64,000 bases of DNA from Asaia bogorensis NBRC 16594 (GTDB lineage: Bacteria > Pseudomonadota > Alphaproteobacteria > Acetobacterales > Acetobacteraceae). The notes under the pieces were generated by a model. That model was not told where the DNA came from, searched no databases, and worked only from the letters and a program-made list of their open reading frames with translations. The stretch spans positions 2,539,001 to 2,603,000 of the forward strand of contig NZ_AP014690.1 of NCBI RefSeq assembly GCF_001547995.1, read 5' to 3'. Positions 27,702 through 35,785 of this stretch are shown one piece after another; position 1 is the stretch's first letter; each line of letters opens with the position of its first letter. The position numbers and the translations under genes were made by a program.

Positions 27702-28114
27702 GCAATTCCGTTCAGCAAGAGAATGCCGCAGTCACCCACGACGGGCTTCAACACGCCACCCCGATGAAAAAGGGGAAACCAGCACGGACAGACCTAGAGA
27801 CAAATAGTTTCGCAAAAGTTTCCAACCATCTCTGACGGCACGTGGTAAATAGCGCGAGAGGATACATACTTTCCGCCGATACGGCGGCTCTGGCTCCGGA
27901 AATTTGGCGCCACGAGAAGCTGGCACATCCGGGATAAAAAAAGCTGTAGCCAGGCAAGAGCTCGGCCTCGGGGAACCGCATCCGCCCCCTGCATCAGGTA
28001 AGCCGATGCAGGGTGGTGCACTCAATCCAGGTCTACTGCGCAGACCGGGCCACGCATCGTGAAAAATGACACGGACTGAATACCTAGCCAAATGGCTGTA
28101 ACTGACCCGACACC
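27702..28114. promoter_or_regulatory. Hairpin-rich leader/promoter region upstream of flgK
   Basis: This 413-bp gap upstream of flgK and downstream of a chemoreceptor contains no credible gene. It holds a nine-base perfect inverted repeat CCCTGCATC...GATGCAGGG (27987 to 28013), and a tight CCGCCG-ATA-CGGCGG palindrome at about 27870. A run of seven A residues near 27936 becomes a T run on the flgK strand. The set could form a structured 5' leader or a terminator for upstream transcription plus the flgK promoter. A 119-codon minus-strand frame here looks spurious. Confidence 0.4.
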
Positions 28115-29773
28115 CTAGACAACCTCGCTCAACGTGAACTCATCAACAAGCCCCTTGAGACGCCCCGCCTCGACACCGAGACTATTGGCCGCCGCAGTTG
28201 CCTCTTCGACCATTGCGGCATTCTGCTGGGTTACACGATCCAGTTGACCCACAGCCTGGTTGACCTTCCCCAGCCCCTCCGCCTGGTCTTCGGATCCCGA
28301 GGCGATTTCCGACAGAAGGCCGTCAATTCCGGATATACGTTCGACAATCCCACCCAGCGCAGATCCAGCATCCGTGATCAGCTTTGCGCCACGGTCAACG
28401 TGCGTCGTACTCTCTGAAATGAGGAGACGTATCTCCTGAGATGCCTTCGCAGAACGTTCTGCCAACGCACGCACTTCTGTAGCCACCACGGAGAACCCAC
28501 GACCCGCCTCACCCGCGCGGGCGGCCTCGACGGCAGCGTTCAAGGCAAGCAAATTGGTCTGGAAGGCAATCTGTTCGATCATCCCGGTGATCTGCGAGAT
28601 TGCCTTCGACGCCTCACGCATACGCTCCATGGCATCGATCGCTCCATCCACGATTTGGGTCGCCGCCAGTGCATCGACTCTCATTGATGAAGCTGAACAG
28701 GCCGCTGCCTTGGCGCTTTCCGCCCCTTTTGATACGCGCGCAGTAATCTGATTGAGCGTAACGGCGGTGCGCTCGAGATTACCCGCCTGCATCTCTGTCC
28801 TGCGGGCGAGATCATTGGAGGCAACGACGATCTCATTGGCTCCGTTCGCGACCGTGCCCACCGAGGCCGCAACACCGCCGAGCGTCATGTCCAACTTCGA
28901 GATTGCCCTGTTGAAATCTTCGCGGAGCTTTTCGTATGTGGGATCAATCTCGCCATTGAGACGAAAACCGAGGATGTTATCGGCCAGTCGCGCCAGGCCC
29001 TTACCAACGTCATCAATGGCCTTCACCCGCCCCGTGATGACCGTCGCGAATTTGACGACCTTGACCACCTCGCCTTTGATATCGAAAATCGGGTTATAGG
29101 AAGCCTGCAGCCACACCGGCTCCCCACGACTATCGAGACGTTTGCATTCGAGCGGTACATATTCCCCTTTGCGCAGCTTGTTCCAGAACGCCTTGTATTC
29201 CGAGGTGGCAGCCATATCCGACCCGACGAAGATCGAATGGTTGCGCCCGACAAGATCTGGCAGTGAATAGCCCATAGCTGCGAGAAAATTGGGATTTGCA
29301 TGCAAGATGGTGCCGTCGGGCGCAAATTCGATAACAGCCTGAGCACGGGAGATCGCGTCGAGCTTGCCCGCTGTATCAGCCCTGAGGGCCGCAGCCTCTG
29401 TCACTACAGCTGCAACCTTGACGATTTTATAGACCCGACCTGTAACGTCCCTGACTGGATTATAGCTCGCCTGCAGCAAAACCTCGGAACCGCTCTTTGC
29501 CAGCCTTATGCATTCCTGCGTACAGGACTTTCCCTCAGATAACCCGCGCCAGAATCCTGCATATCCCGCACTTGCCGCATAGGTATCGTCAATGAACAGG
29601 CGATGATGCCGCCCCACGATCTCATCAAGCCGATAACCCATTGCATCGCAGAAATTCTGGTTGGCCTCAAGGATCATGCCGCTCACATCGAACTCGATGA
29701 ACGCCAGCGCACGATCAAGCGCATTCATCTTGGCTTTGGCATCTGCCCAGCCACCAGGCCACGACTTAAACAT
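28115..29773 (-). CDS. PAS-PAS cytoplasmic methyl-accepting chemotaxis protein
   Basis: This 552-residue receptor has two tandem PAS domains (about 18 to 135 and 142 to 260), each with the DxxGxIxxANxxFxxAMGYxxxEIVGRxHxxF pattern and a PAC-like repeat (LLQASYNPVRDVTGRVYKIV; LQASYNPIFDIKGEVVKVV). A HAMP-like linker and a full MCP signalling domain (tip [34 protein letters not shown]) follow. No membrane helix is present. PAS receptors of this type often sense redox state or oxygen through bound FAD or heme, but the cofactor cannot be told here. The ATG at 29773 follows CGGAG; an ATG 19 codons upstream is less convincing. Confidence 0.92.
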   Translation of the reverse strand: MFKSWPGGWADAKAKMNALDRALAFIEFDVSGMILEANQNFCDAMGYRLDEIVGRHHRLFIDDTYAASAGYAGFWRGLSEGKSCTQECIRLAKSGSEVLLQASYNPVRDVTGRVYKIVKVAAVVTEAAALRADTAGKLDAISRAQAVIEFAPDGTILHANPNFLAAMGYSLPDLVGRNHSIFVGSDMAATSEYKAFWNKLRKGEYVPLECKRLDSRGEPVWLQASYNPIFDIKGEVVKVVKFATVITGRVKAIDDVGKGLARLADNILGFRLNGEIDPTYEKLREDFNRAISKLDMTLGGVAASVGTVANGANEIVVASNDLARRTEMQAGNLERTAVTLNQITARVSKGAESAKAAACSASSMRVDALAATQIVDGAIDAMERMREASKAISQITGMIEQIAFQTNLLALNAAVEAARAGEAGRGFSVVATEVRALAERSAKASQEIRLLISESTTHVDRGAKLITDAGSALGGIVERISGIDGLLSEIASGSEDQAEGLGKVNQAVGQLDRVTQQNAAMVEEATAAANSLGVEAGRLKGLVDEFTLSEVV

Positions 29774-30301
29774 CGATTTTTTACTCCGGAGATTGCCTGA
29801 AGAGTACTGGAGACGAGGGCAGATAGACACTCACAAAGCCGGACTATACCAAAGCCGCGCCACCGGTGCTGATTGTCAGAACCACCCCTATTTTGCGCCG
29901 GATCAGTGCCGGCCATTCATCTAATCGTGAAAATAGTTAACGAAACGTTTTTATCCGACGCCTGCGGCTTCTGTCTCAATTTTGTCATCCGACATTCAGT
30001 TTGCCGTCACCGCACCGCGGAAAACGTTTTACCGCGTTTCGATATCGTGGGTTAGCATCCGGATAAACATCGTAACAAAGCTTGCGTTTCCACCAACACA
30101 TGCTACCCATAGCCAAGCTGGGATTCACCTCGTTTCGGGATACTCCTGCTTGCCGCAGGCGTGGTGAGAGCCAAATTTCGATCCGGTCAAGGCATCGCGC
30201 ATTTTTATGTCGTCTCGTTCATTCAACATTCGGACTCTTCGTATACCATGCCCATGCGGCAAGCGAAGCAGTTCGTGGCATATAAGGTCGGGGACACTCT
30301 G
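29774..30301. promoter_or_regulatory. Divergent region between chemoreceptor and flgE
   Basis: The 528 bp separate the minus-strand chemoreceptor from plus-strand flgE and must contain both promoters. A GTTAACGAAACGTTTTT stretch at about 29935 resembles a CtrA-type half-site pair but is imperfect. An in-frame upstream extension of flgE to 30161 exists but has no conserved hook sequence, so it is leader. No gene is seen. Confidence 0.4.
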
Positions 30302-32020
30302 ATGTCAGTATTTAACGCGCTCACGACGGCCGTCAGCGGAATAAACGCGCAGTCAACGGCATTTACAAATCTCAGTAATAATATCGCAAACAGTCAGACC
30401 GTAGGTTACAAAGCCGATACGACTTCGTTCCAGAACTTCGTTGCTGGCTCGATGATTGGCAGCACGGCCTCGGCCGATGTCTCGGATTCCGTATCCGCTA
30501 TCACGGTGCAGCATGTCGATAATCAGGGTACACCGACCAGCAGCAGCAACAGTCTTGCCTCGGCCATTTCTGGAAATGGGTTATTCGTTGTCTCCAAGGC
30601 GAACGGCGCTGGCAATGCGAGCACAACACAGTTTTCAGATCAAAGTTATTACACGCGAAACGGTGAATTTTCGCAAAATAACCAAGGTTATCTTGTCAAT
30701 ACCAGCGGTTATTATCTCGACGGATATATGGTCGATCCGTCGTCCGGACAGCTTGGCACAAGTGTGACGCAGATCAATGTTGGCAATATCACTTATCGTC
30801 AGCCACAGACGAGCAAGCTCACGCTGACAGCTACTGTGGGCACAATGCCTGCAAATTCGGCGAATTATACCGCCAGTGATGCCCAGACATACACGACTGC
30901 ACCCGTGACAGTTTATGACGCGAACGCAACACAGCATCATGTGGCGCTCAACTGGTCTCAAAGCACCACAAATCCCCTCGTCTGGACTGCCAGCGCTTAT
31001 GACGCAGATGGAACGGGCGCCATCAATCAGGCGGATAACACCTATAACGTCACCTTCAACAGTAACGGCACTCTGGCCAGCGTGACGGATTCGACGGGAG
31101 CTGCAGTTGGCTCGACCACCACTGGCGCGGCTGTAACGCTCCCCATCACAGCGTCCTACGGAACGAATACCTCTCAGTCGATTAGCCTGTCACTGGGCAC
31201 CATTGGTGGCACCAGCGGAACGATCATGGCACAATCGACGGGCACTGCGAGCAAAAGCGCAGTCTCGAGCCTGACGCTTGATCAGAATACTTCGACACTC
31301 ACTGAGGACAGCTCTCAAATCGGTACGGCCACTGGCTCGAACCAGAGCTATATGACGTCGCCTGTTGATGTTGGGGGTACGCCCGTATCGCTTCGGTGGG
31401 CTCAGACATCTGCCTCGCCGCCAACCTGGAGCGTGTCGGCCATCAACTCCTCTACCGGCGCTGCGCTGAGCTCGACGAGTTCGATCACCTTCAATGCGAA
31501 CGGCACGGCAAATTCACCCCCGACGACTCTTGCCGCCACGATCAACGGGCAGGCCTATACGGTGAAGCTGCCAAACATGACCAGCACAACGAGCCCCCTG
31601 CTCTCGACTTCGAGCTCGCTTGGACAGGACACGACAGCTCTCACATCCGACGCTATAGCCGCTGGCACATATCAGGGCGTTCAGATACAGAGCGACGGAT
31701 CGGTCATGGCGCAGTTCAGCAACGGGGCATCCCAACTTGCCGGCAAGATTGCGCTTGCCAATTTCGCCAATGTCAACGGATTGAACGCGGTAGACGGGCA
31801 AGCGTACACCGCTACCGCAGCGTCTGGTAACCCCGCTGTCGGCACTGTTGGCGCCAACGGGACCGGAACACTCTCCGTAGGTTACACAGAGTCTTCAACC
31901 ACAAATCTCACAAGCGACCTCTCTGCCCTGATCGTCGCTCAGGAAGCGTATTCAGCCAATACCAAGGTCATCACCACTGCGGACACTCTGCTGCAGGCTA
32001 CCATTGCCATGAAGCAATAA
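30302..32020 (+). CDS. flgE: Flagellar hook protein FlgE with large double D2-like region
   Basis: FlgE polymerises to form the hook. In this 572-residue product the N-terminal D0/D1 motif (ALTTAVSGINAQSTAFTNLSNNIANSQTVGYKADTTSFQNFV) and the C-terminal helix (SDLSALIVAQEAYSANTKVITTADTLLQA) are standard. The middle is enlarged and contains two similar beta-rich modules, about 194 to 312 (with VALNWSQSTTNPLVWTASAYDADG) and 345 to 425 (with VSLRWAQTSASPPTWSVSA). The same pair of modules appears in the DUF1217 protein at 43915. Start chosen at the ATG at 30302, preceded by GGGGACACTCTG. It is transcribed alone and ends before a strong hairpin. Confidence 0.95.
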   Translation: MSVFNALTTAVSGINAQSTAFTNLSNNIANSQTVGYKADTTSFQNFVAGSMIGSTASADVSDSVSAITVQHVDNQGTPTSSSNSLASAISGNGLFVVSKANGAGNASTTQFSDQSYYTRNGEFSQNNQGYLVNTSGYYLDGYMVDPSSGQLGTSVTQINVGNITYRQPQTSKLTLTATVGTMPANSANYTASDAQTYTTAPVTVYDANATQHHVALNWSQSTTNPLVWTASAYDADGTGAINQADNTYNVTFNSNGTLASVTDSTGAAVGSTTTGAAVTLPITASYGTNTSQSISLSLGTIGGTSGTIMAQSTGTASKSAVSSLTLDQNTSTLTEDSSQIGTATGSNQSYMTSPVDVGGTPVSLRWAQTSASPPTWSVSAINSSTGAALSSTSSITFNANGTANSPPTTLAATINGQAYTVKLPNMTSTTSPLLSTSSSLGQDTTALTSDAIAAGTYQGVQIQSDGSVMAQFSNGASQLAGKIALANFANVNGLNAVDGQAYTATAASGNPAVGTVGANGTGTLSVGYTESSTTNLTSDLSALIVAQEAYSANTKVITTADTLLQATIAMKQ

Positions 32021-32049
32021 TATAAAATAATATAAAAGGACGATTTTCC

Positions 32050-32073
32050 CGGGCAGCAGTCTGATGCTGCCCG
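32050..32073 (+). terminator. Hairpin after flgE
   Basis: CGGGCAGCA and TGCTGCCCG form a perfect nine-base stem with a six-base loop just after the flgE stop. A second stem, AGGAGG...CCTCCT at 32094 to 32110, follows. No long T run is present, so termination may be weak or Rho-dependent. Confidence 0.6.
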
Positions 32074-32196
32074 TTGAAACAAGGCGGCCTCGCAGGAGGA
32101 TGCTCCTCCTATGGCGCCCCGGAAACTTCCGTCCGCGCATGAATGGCGCATTAATCAAACTACAATCACTGCCAGAAGAACGTGAGCGAAAGATAA

Positions 32197-32715
32197 ATGA
32201 GTGAATCCCGCCTGAACGATGATCTCGACATCAACGTTGTCGATGACGATCGGCTTGGGATGAAGGCTCAACCTAGAAAGAAACGCCTCATTCTCGTGGC
32301 AGCATCACTGATCCTGCTCACTTTAATCGCCGGCACAGGATATCTTGCAGTCCATAAGGGGTGGTTTTCATCAACGAAGCAGACAGCAGAGGCTGCTGAC
32401 CCGTCTACTGCCCAAAGCACCATCCTGGCGGTACCATCCATCATCTCGAGCCTCGATAATGGTGAAAATCGACCCGTCTATGTGAAGATGACAACGCGTG
32501 TGGAGATTGCAGGAACTCAGAATGAGGCCTCGCTGAGGCGGTATATTCCCCAGATCCAGGATATATTTCAGACCTATCTGCACGAGACGCGCCCTCAGGA
32601 GATAAGGGGAAACGGGGTGTACAGGTTGCGTGAAACTCTCCTGAGGCGGCTTAGAATTGAGATAGCGCCCCTCAAGATCACCAATTTTTATATTACCGAA
32701 TTCCTCATACAGTGA
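32197..32715 (+). CDS. fliL: Flagellar basal body-associated protein FliL
   Basis: FliL is a single-pass inner-membrane protein near the stator and MS ring that supports motor torque. The 172-residue protein has a cytoplasmic basic N-terminus (QPRKKR), one membrane helix (about 31 to 50, ILVAASLILLTLIAGTGYLA) and a stomatin-like periplasmic domain ending KITNFYITEFLIQ, as expected for the family. It lies immediately before fliM, the normal alphaproteobacterial order. The ribosome binding site is weak (GAGCGAAAG). Confidence 0.92.
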   Translation: MSESRLNDDLDINVVDDDRLGMKAQPRKKRLILVAASLILLTLIAGTGYLAVHKGWFSSTKQTAEAADPSTAQSTILAVPSIISSLDNGENRPVYVKMTTRVEIAGTQNEASLRRYIPQIQDIFQTYLHETRPQEIRGNGVYRLRETLLRRLRIEIAPLKITNFYITEFLIQ

Positions 32716-32761
32716 GACCGGTTGAGATAAACATTGGTCCTTTCGATGCAGGCAGAGTTTC

Positions 32762-33904
32762 ATGATGTCGCCTAGTGAACACCATATCCCGCCCATACCT
32801 GATGCCTGGGCCGACCCCAAGGTCGAGAGCGAGAATGACCCCTTTTCCGGCAGTGCCTCCGAGCCTTTCCAGGCGGACGAAACGCTGAACCAGATGCTCG
32901 ACCAGTCGGAGATTGACAATCTCCTTGGCGGCGCATTCAGCGACCTGCCTGAACGGCACGAGACAGGAATGGAGCGTGTGATCAGGGCCGGCTTTGTCGC
33001 TTACGAGCGCATGCCGATGCTCGAGATCGTGCTTGACCGACTGGTCCGCCTCCTCACAACGGGCCTTCGGAATTTCACGAATGACAATGTCGAAATTACC
33101 ACAGAATACACGCGCTCCATGTGTTTCGGCGACTACGTCAACAGCGTGCCGTCATCCTCGCTGTTTTGCGTCTTCAAGGCTGTCCAATGGGAGAATTACG
33201 GTCTTCTCGTAATCGATTCCGCGCTGGCCTACTCCATAATCGATATTCTCATGGGTGGCCCGCGTGGGAAGGGTCATTCAGGCACTGAGGGGCGGCCTCA
33301 CACCGCTATAGAGCGCACTTTGATCGAAAAGCTCATGAACCTGACCCTGCGGGAACTGTCGGTCGCGTTCAGCCCAGTATGCGAGATCGACCTTATCTTT
33401 GAACGGCTCGAAGTAAGCTCACGCTTTGCGGCGATCGCTCGTGCTTCAAATGCTGTCGTGACATCGAAGATGCATATCGATATGGAGGACCGGACCGGCA
33501 ATATGGATCTTGTCATCCCTTATGCAACCCTCGAACCTGTGCGAGATCTGCTCTCCCAGCAGTTCATGGGGGAGCGATTTGGCCGTGATTCGGTTTGGGA
33601 AAACCACCTTATTTCCGAAATTATGGAAACCAATGCCGAAATCCTGGCTGTGCTTGAGGAGCAGACCGTCAGCCTCTCGACATTGCTCGCCATGAAGCCA
33701 GGTATGCAGCTCGTGTTTCCCCACAAGGTGAAAAACACCCTCCCTGTGACGCTGCAGTGTAATCAGACGACACTCTTCGAGGGGCATCTGGGGCAATCAG
33801 GGGGGAAAGCAGCGGTGAAGATCGATCATCGGCTTGTGCCCGAGGATAGCCCGCATATACACAACCCGAGTGAGGCCAACACTGACTTCGAGACTATGGA
33901 CTGA
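32762..33904 (+). CDS. fliM: Flagellar motor switch protein FliM
   Basis: FliM forms most of the cytoplasmic C ring and binds phosphorylated CheY to set rotation direction. The 380-residue protein has the CheY-binding N-terminal motif LDQSEIDNLLGGA, though it sits about 45 residues in, after an acidic extension. The middle domain carries ITTEYTRSMCFGDYVNS and GLLVIDSALAYSIIDILMGG. The C-terminal FliN-like region includes EEQTVSLSTLLAMKPGMQLVF. The N-terminal extension before EIDNLL is longer than in enteric FliM. It follows fliL and precedes a DUF6468 gene. Confidence 0.94.
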   Translation: MMSPSEHHIPPIPDAWADPKVESENDPFSGSASEPFQADETLNQMLDQSEIDNLLGGAFSDLPERHETGMERVIRAGFVAYERMPMLEIVLDRLVRLLTTGLRNFTNDNVEITTEYTRSMCFGDYVNSVPSSSLFCVFKAVQWENYGLLVIDSALAYSIIDILMGGPRGKGHSGTEGRPHTAIERTLIEKLMNLTLRELSVAFSPVCEIDLIFERLEVSSRFAAIARASNAVVTSKMHIDMEDRTGNMDLVIPYATLEPVRDLLSQQFMGERFGRDSVWENHLISEIMETNAEILAVLEEQTVSLSTLLAMKPGMQLVFPHKVKNTLPVTLQCNQTTLFEGHLGQSGGKAAVKIDHRLVPEDSPHIHNPSEANTDFETMD

Positions 33905-33952
33905 CATCCCGCAAAACGAGGCTGACGATAAATAACGGAGGATCGAGAGAGA

Positions 33953-34555
33953 ATGTTCGCCCAAATTCAGGTATTCATAGAAGCGGCACTCTCGGTTCTG
34001 CTGCTGTTAGGCATCGCCTATAACTTTCACATCAGCAAGACCCTGTCAGCTCTGAAGAGCGACAGAGCAAGTCTCGTCAAACTTATCGAAAAGCTCGAGA
34101 CCAGTATCAAAAATGCGCATGATGGTGTTGAAAAGCTGCGTGTTGCGGGTCAAGTCAGCGGACGACCGCTGAGCCGCACGATCGAGCAAGCCAAGATCGT
34201 CGGGGGTGAACTGGATACGCTTGTGGACAAGGCAGATTCGAAGGCTGAGCAGCTCAGCGTTCTGACACGAAAAGCGGAATCCAGTGAGCAATCCCTGGGA
34301 AAGCTTCTGGATGATGTGTCAGACGTCAAACTGGATATGCTTCGACAGTCAGAGGCACCTATCCTGCAAGACGACCCGGAAAATACCGAAGCTCCCCTCC
34401 CGGACAACCACACCCCAGCGAAGGCTCCCATTCCCGAACCAGAGCGACACGAGCAACGCCCGGCCGTCACGCCCGTGGTTACCGAGGCCCGCAAGCCGGT
34501 GTCAGAAGGTCATCATGCTCGCAAACGTATGGGCAGCAAGTTTCTCGGCGAGTAG
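33953..34555 (+). CDS. DUF6468-like membrane/coiled-coil protein, flagellar neighbourhood
   Basis: This 200-residue protein has an N-terminal membrane anchor (about 8 to 26, FIEAALSVLLLLGIAYNFH), a predicted coiled-coil segment with heptad-like Leu/Ile (about 38 to 120), then a Pro/Glu-rich disordered tail with a basic end. It matches the DUF6468 type of small proteins encoded next to fliM in alphaproteobacteria. Its role is unknown; location suggests basal-body or motor assembly. The GGAGGATCGAGAGAGA leader gives a strong ribosome binding site. It ends just before a convergent gene. Confidence 0.7.
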   Translation: MFAQIQVFIEAALSVLLLLGIAYNFHISKTLSALKSDRASLVKLIEKLETSIKNAHDGVEKLRVAGQVSGRPLSRTIEQAKIVGGELDTLVDKADSKAEQLSVLTRKAESSEQSLGKLLDDVSDVKLDMLRQSEAPILQDDPENTEAPLPDNHTPAKAPIPEPERHEQRPAVTPVVTEARKPVSEGHHARKRMGSKFLGE

Positions 34556-34570
34556 AGAACCGAGCCGTTT

Positions 34571-35029
34571 CTACCACGCAGCCCCGGTTACATATCGGGG
34601 CTGCGTAGCACCGGGGTCTGCAAGACTGGACCAGGCGCTCCAGTCCCAGACACTGGTATTGCGTCGATTTTCAGCGGCCATCGATGCAATCGAAGGGACA
34701 TTCTTGATGGGCAAGTGCTGATTTCGAACGACAGGGGTCGAATTCAGAAGATAAACGAACGCCACGTCTGATCCTATGTAGACACAGCCGCATCCGATCG
34801 GATCTGCGTAGAGATAGATGGGGCCGCTAGGAGCAGGCCGATAGGTCATCACACCAGGCGGGAGCGAATTCATCATTGCGTAACGTGCGGTTGTATCTGC
34901 GGGATGGGCTATAAACCCCGCATCCGCTATCCGTTTACCCATGGTGAGATACGGCTTTGCTGGAGACTGGCAGGCGGTCAACGCCAAGCTTACAAACAGA
35001 CCTGTCGCCCTCATCAGTCCAACGCGCAT
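34571..35029 (-). CDS. Lipoprotein of unknown function in the flgI operon
   Basis: This 152-residue protein has a lipoprotein signal peptide (GLFVSLALTAC, lipidated Cys near residue 20). The mature part includes NSLPPGVMTYRP and a Cys pair in DPIGCGCVYIGSD; its family is not recognised. It is the last gene of the flgI-flgJ-flgN minus-strand operon, which suggests a flagellar envelope role. I start it at the ATG at 35029; a TTG four codons upstream is possible. Its 3' end overlaps a terminator hairpin. Confidence 0.7.
   Translation of the reverse strand: MRVGLMRATGLFVSLALTACQSPAKPYLTMGKRIADAGFIAHPADTTARYAMMNSLPPGVMTYRPAPSGPIYLYADPIGCGCVYIGSDVAFVYLLNSTPVVRNQHLPIKNVPSIASMAAENRRNTSVWDWSAWSSLADPGATQPRYVTGAAW
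34576..34606. terminator. Bidirectional hairpin between convergent genes
   Basis: ACGCAGCCCCG and CGGGGCTGCGT form a perfect eleven-base stem around a nine-base loop. It lies between the DUF6468 gene and the convergent lipoprotein gene, overlapping the last codons of the latter, and is placed to end transcription from both sides. Confidence 0.7.
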
Positions 35030-35044
35030 ACGGTCTTTCAACTC

Positions 35045-35452
35045 TCAGATTTCACTGTGAAGGGTCAAGGCGGCGCTCTCTGTCGTCGGCGTGACGTAGT
35101 GACCTGACGGACTGTATGCCTGCGTGATTTCTTCAACGGGCGCGGCACATATCAATTTCAGGAATTCGGTTTGCACGACTGACATATGTTCGAGCAAAGC
35201 CTGGTTCTCCGCAACAAGCGCGATCAGGTCCCCCATGGTCGGCATCAAAACTGTTCTATCGCCCCCCTTTTCCTCAAATTGAGTCAGTGCCTGCTCCATT
35301 TTTGACAGTAATTTCGTTTTATCCGCGAGCAGTATCTCGATCTGTTCAGGCTTCCCCTGACGAAGCTGTTCATTTTCCACTTTCAGCAGGGCCATAAGCC
35401 GCGATGCCGCTTTTATGACGGGTGAGGTTTGGTCTGAGCGCATACCGATCAT
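35045..35452 (-). CDS. FlgN-like flagellar export chaperone
   Basis: FlgN chaperones FlgK and FlgL to the export apparatus. This 135-residue protein is almost wholly helical (for example SRLMALLKVENEQLRQGKPEQIEILLADKTKLLSKMEQAL), as in the FlgN family, with the typical early position of ENEQLRQG. It overlaps the rod-binding protein gene by four bases (ATGA). Sequence identity cannot be assessed here, so the assignment rests on size, helices and context. Confidence 0.7.
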   Translation of the reverse strand: MIGMRSDQTSPVIKAASRLMALLKVENEQLRQGKPEQIEILLADKTKLLSKMEQALTQFEEKGGDRTVLMPTMGDLIALVAENQALLEHMSVVQTEFLKLICAAPVEEITQAYSPSGHYVTPTTESAALTLHSEI

Positions 35453-35784
35453 GTCTCTTCCTGTTCCTGCATCGCGAGTATTTGTCGATACACACTGTCG
35501 GCAATACCGATCCCGCCATTATTGGCTATCTGCTTTCCCATCTCCAGCACTTGCAGGGAACGGAACTGCTTTTCAGCCGCGCCTCCACCAAATTCGTTGT
35601 CTGAGATGTCAGCAGTGTCAAACATGGGCTGAAGCAACTCACCCAGCGTAAGGCCCTCAAAAGATCTCGCTGTTTCGCGTGCCTTGTCAGCTTTTGCGGT
35701 TCGGGCAGCCTCCTGCGCTTTAGCCAATGTCTCATTCTGCGCAGCAGAGAGAGAAGAGAGTGTTGCAGGCGTCAAAGCCGTCAT
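35449..35784 (-). CDS. flgJ: Rod-binding protein (FlgJ N-terminal domain only)
   Basis: In enteric bacteria FlgJ has a rod-cap/rod-binding half and a muramidase half. Here a 111-residue protein has only the first half, recognised by ARSFEGLTLGELLQPMFDTADISDNEFGGGAAEKQFRSLQVLEMGKQIANNGGIGIAD. A separate lytic transglycosylase gene at 37286 may supply the missing activity. The start ATG lies one base past the flgI stop, behind GGAGG within flgI; an earlier in-frame start inside flgI is possible. Confidence 0.9.
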   Translation of the reverse strand: MTALTPATLSSLSAAQNETLAKAQEAARTAKADKARETARSFEGLTLGELLQPMFDTADISDNEFGGGAAEKQFRSLQVLEMGKQIANNGGIGIADSVYRQILAMQEQEET

Positions 35785-35785
35785 G

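Noticed and set aside
27960-28060. c-di-GMP or other riboswitch in the flgK leader
   Set aside because: Hairpins are present but no conserved core of a known riboswitch class could be recognised on either strand.
27732-28091. A 119-codon minus-strand frame between flgK and the PAS chemoreceptor
   Set aside because: Composition is rich in Arg, Pro and Ser, overlaps hairpins, and lacks a ribosome binding site or known family; treated as non-coding.
29930-29955. Possible CtrA box upstream of flgE
   Set aside because: TTAA is followed by a T run without the second TTAA, so the match is too weak.
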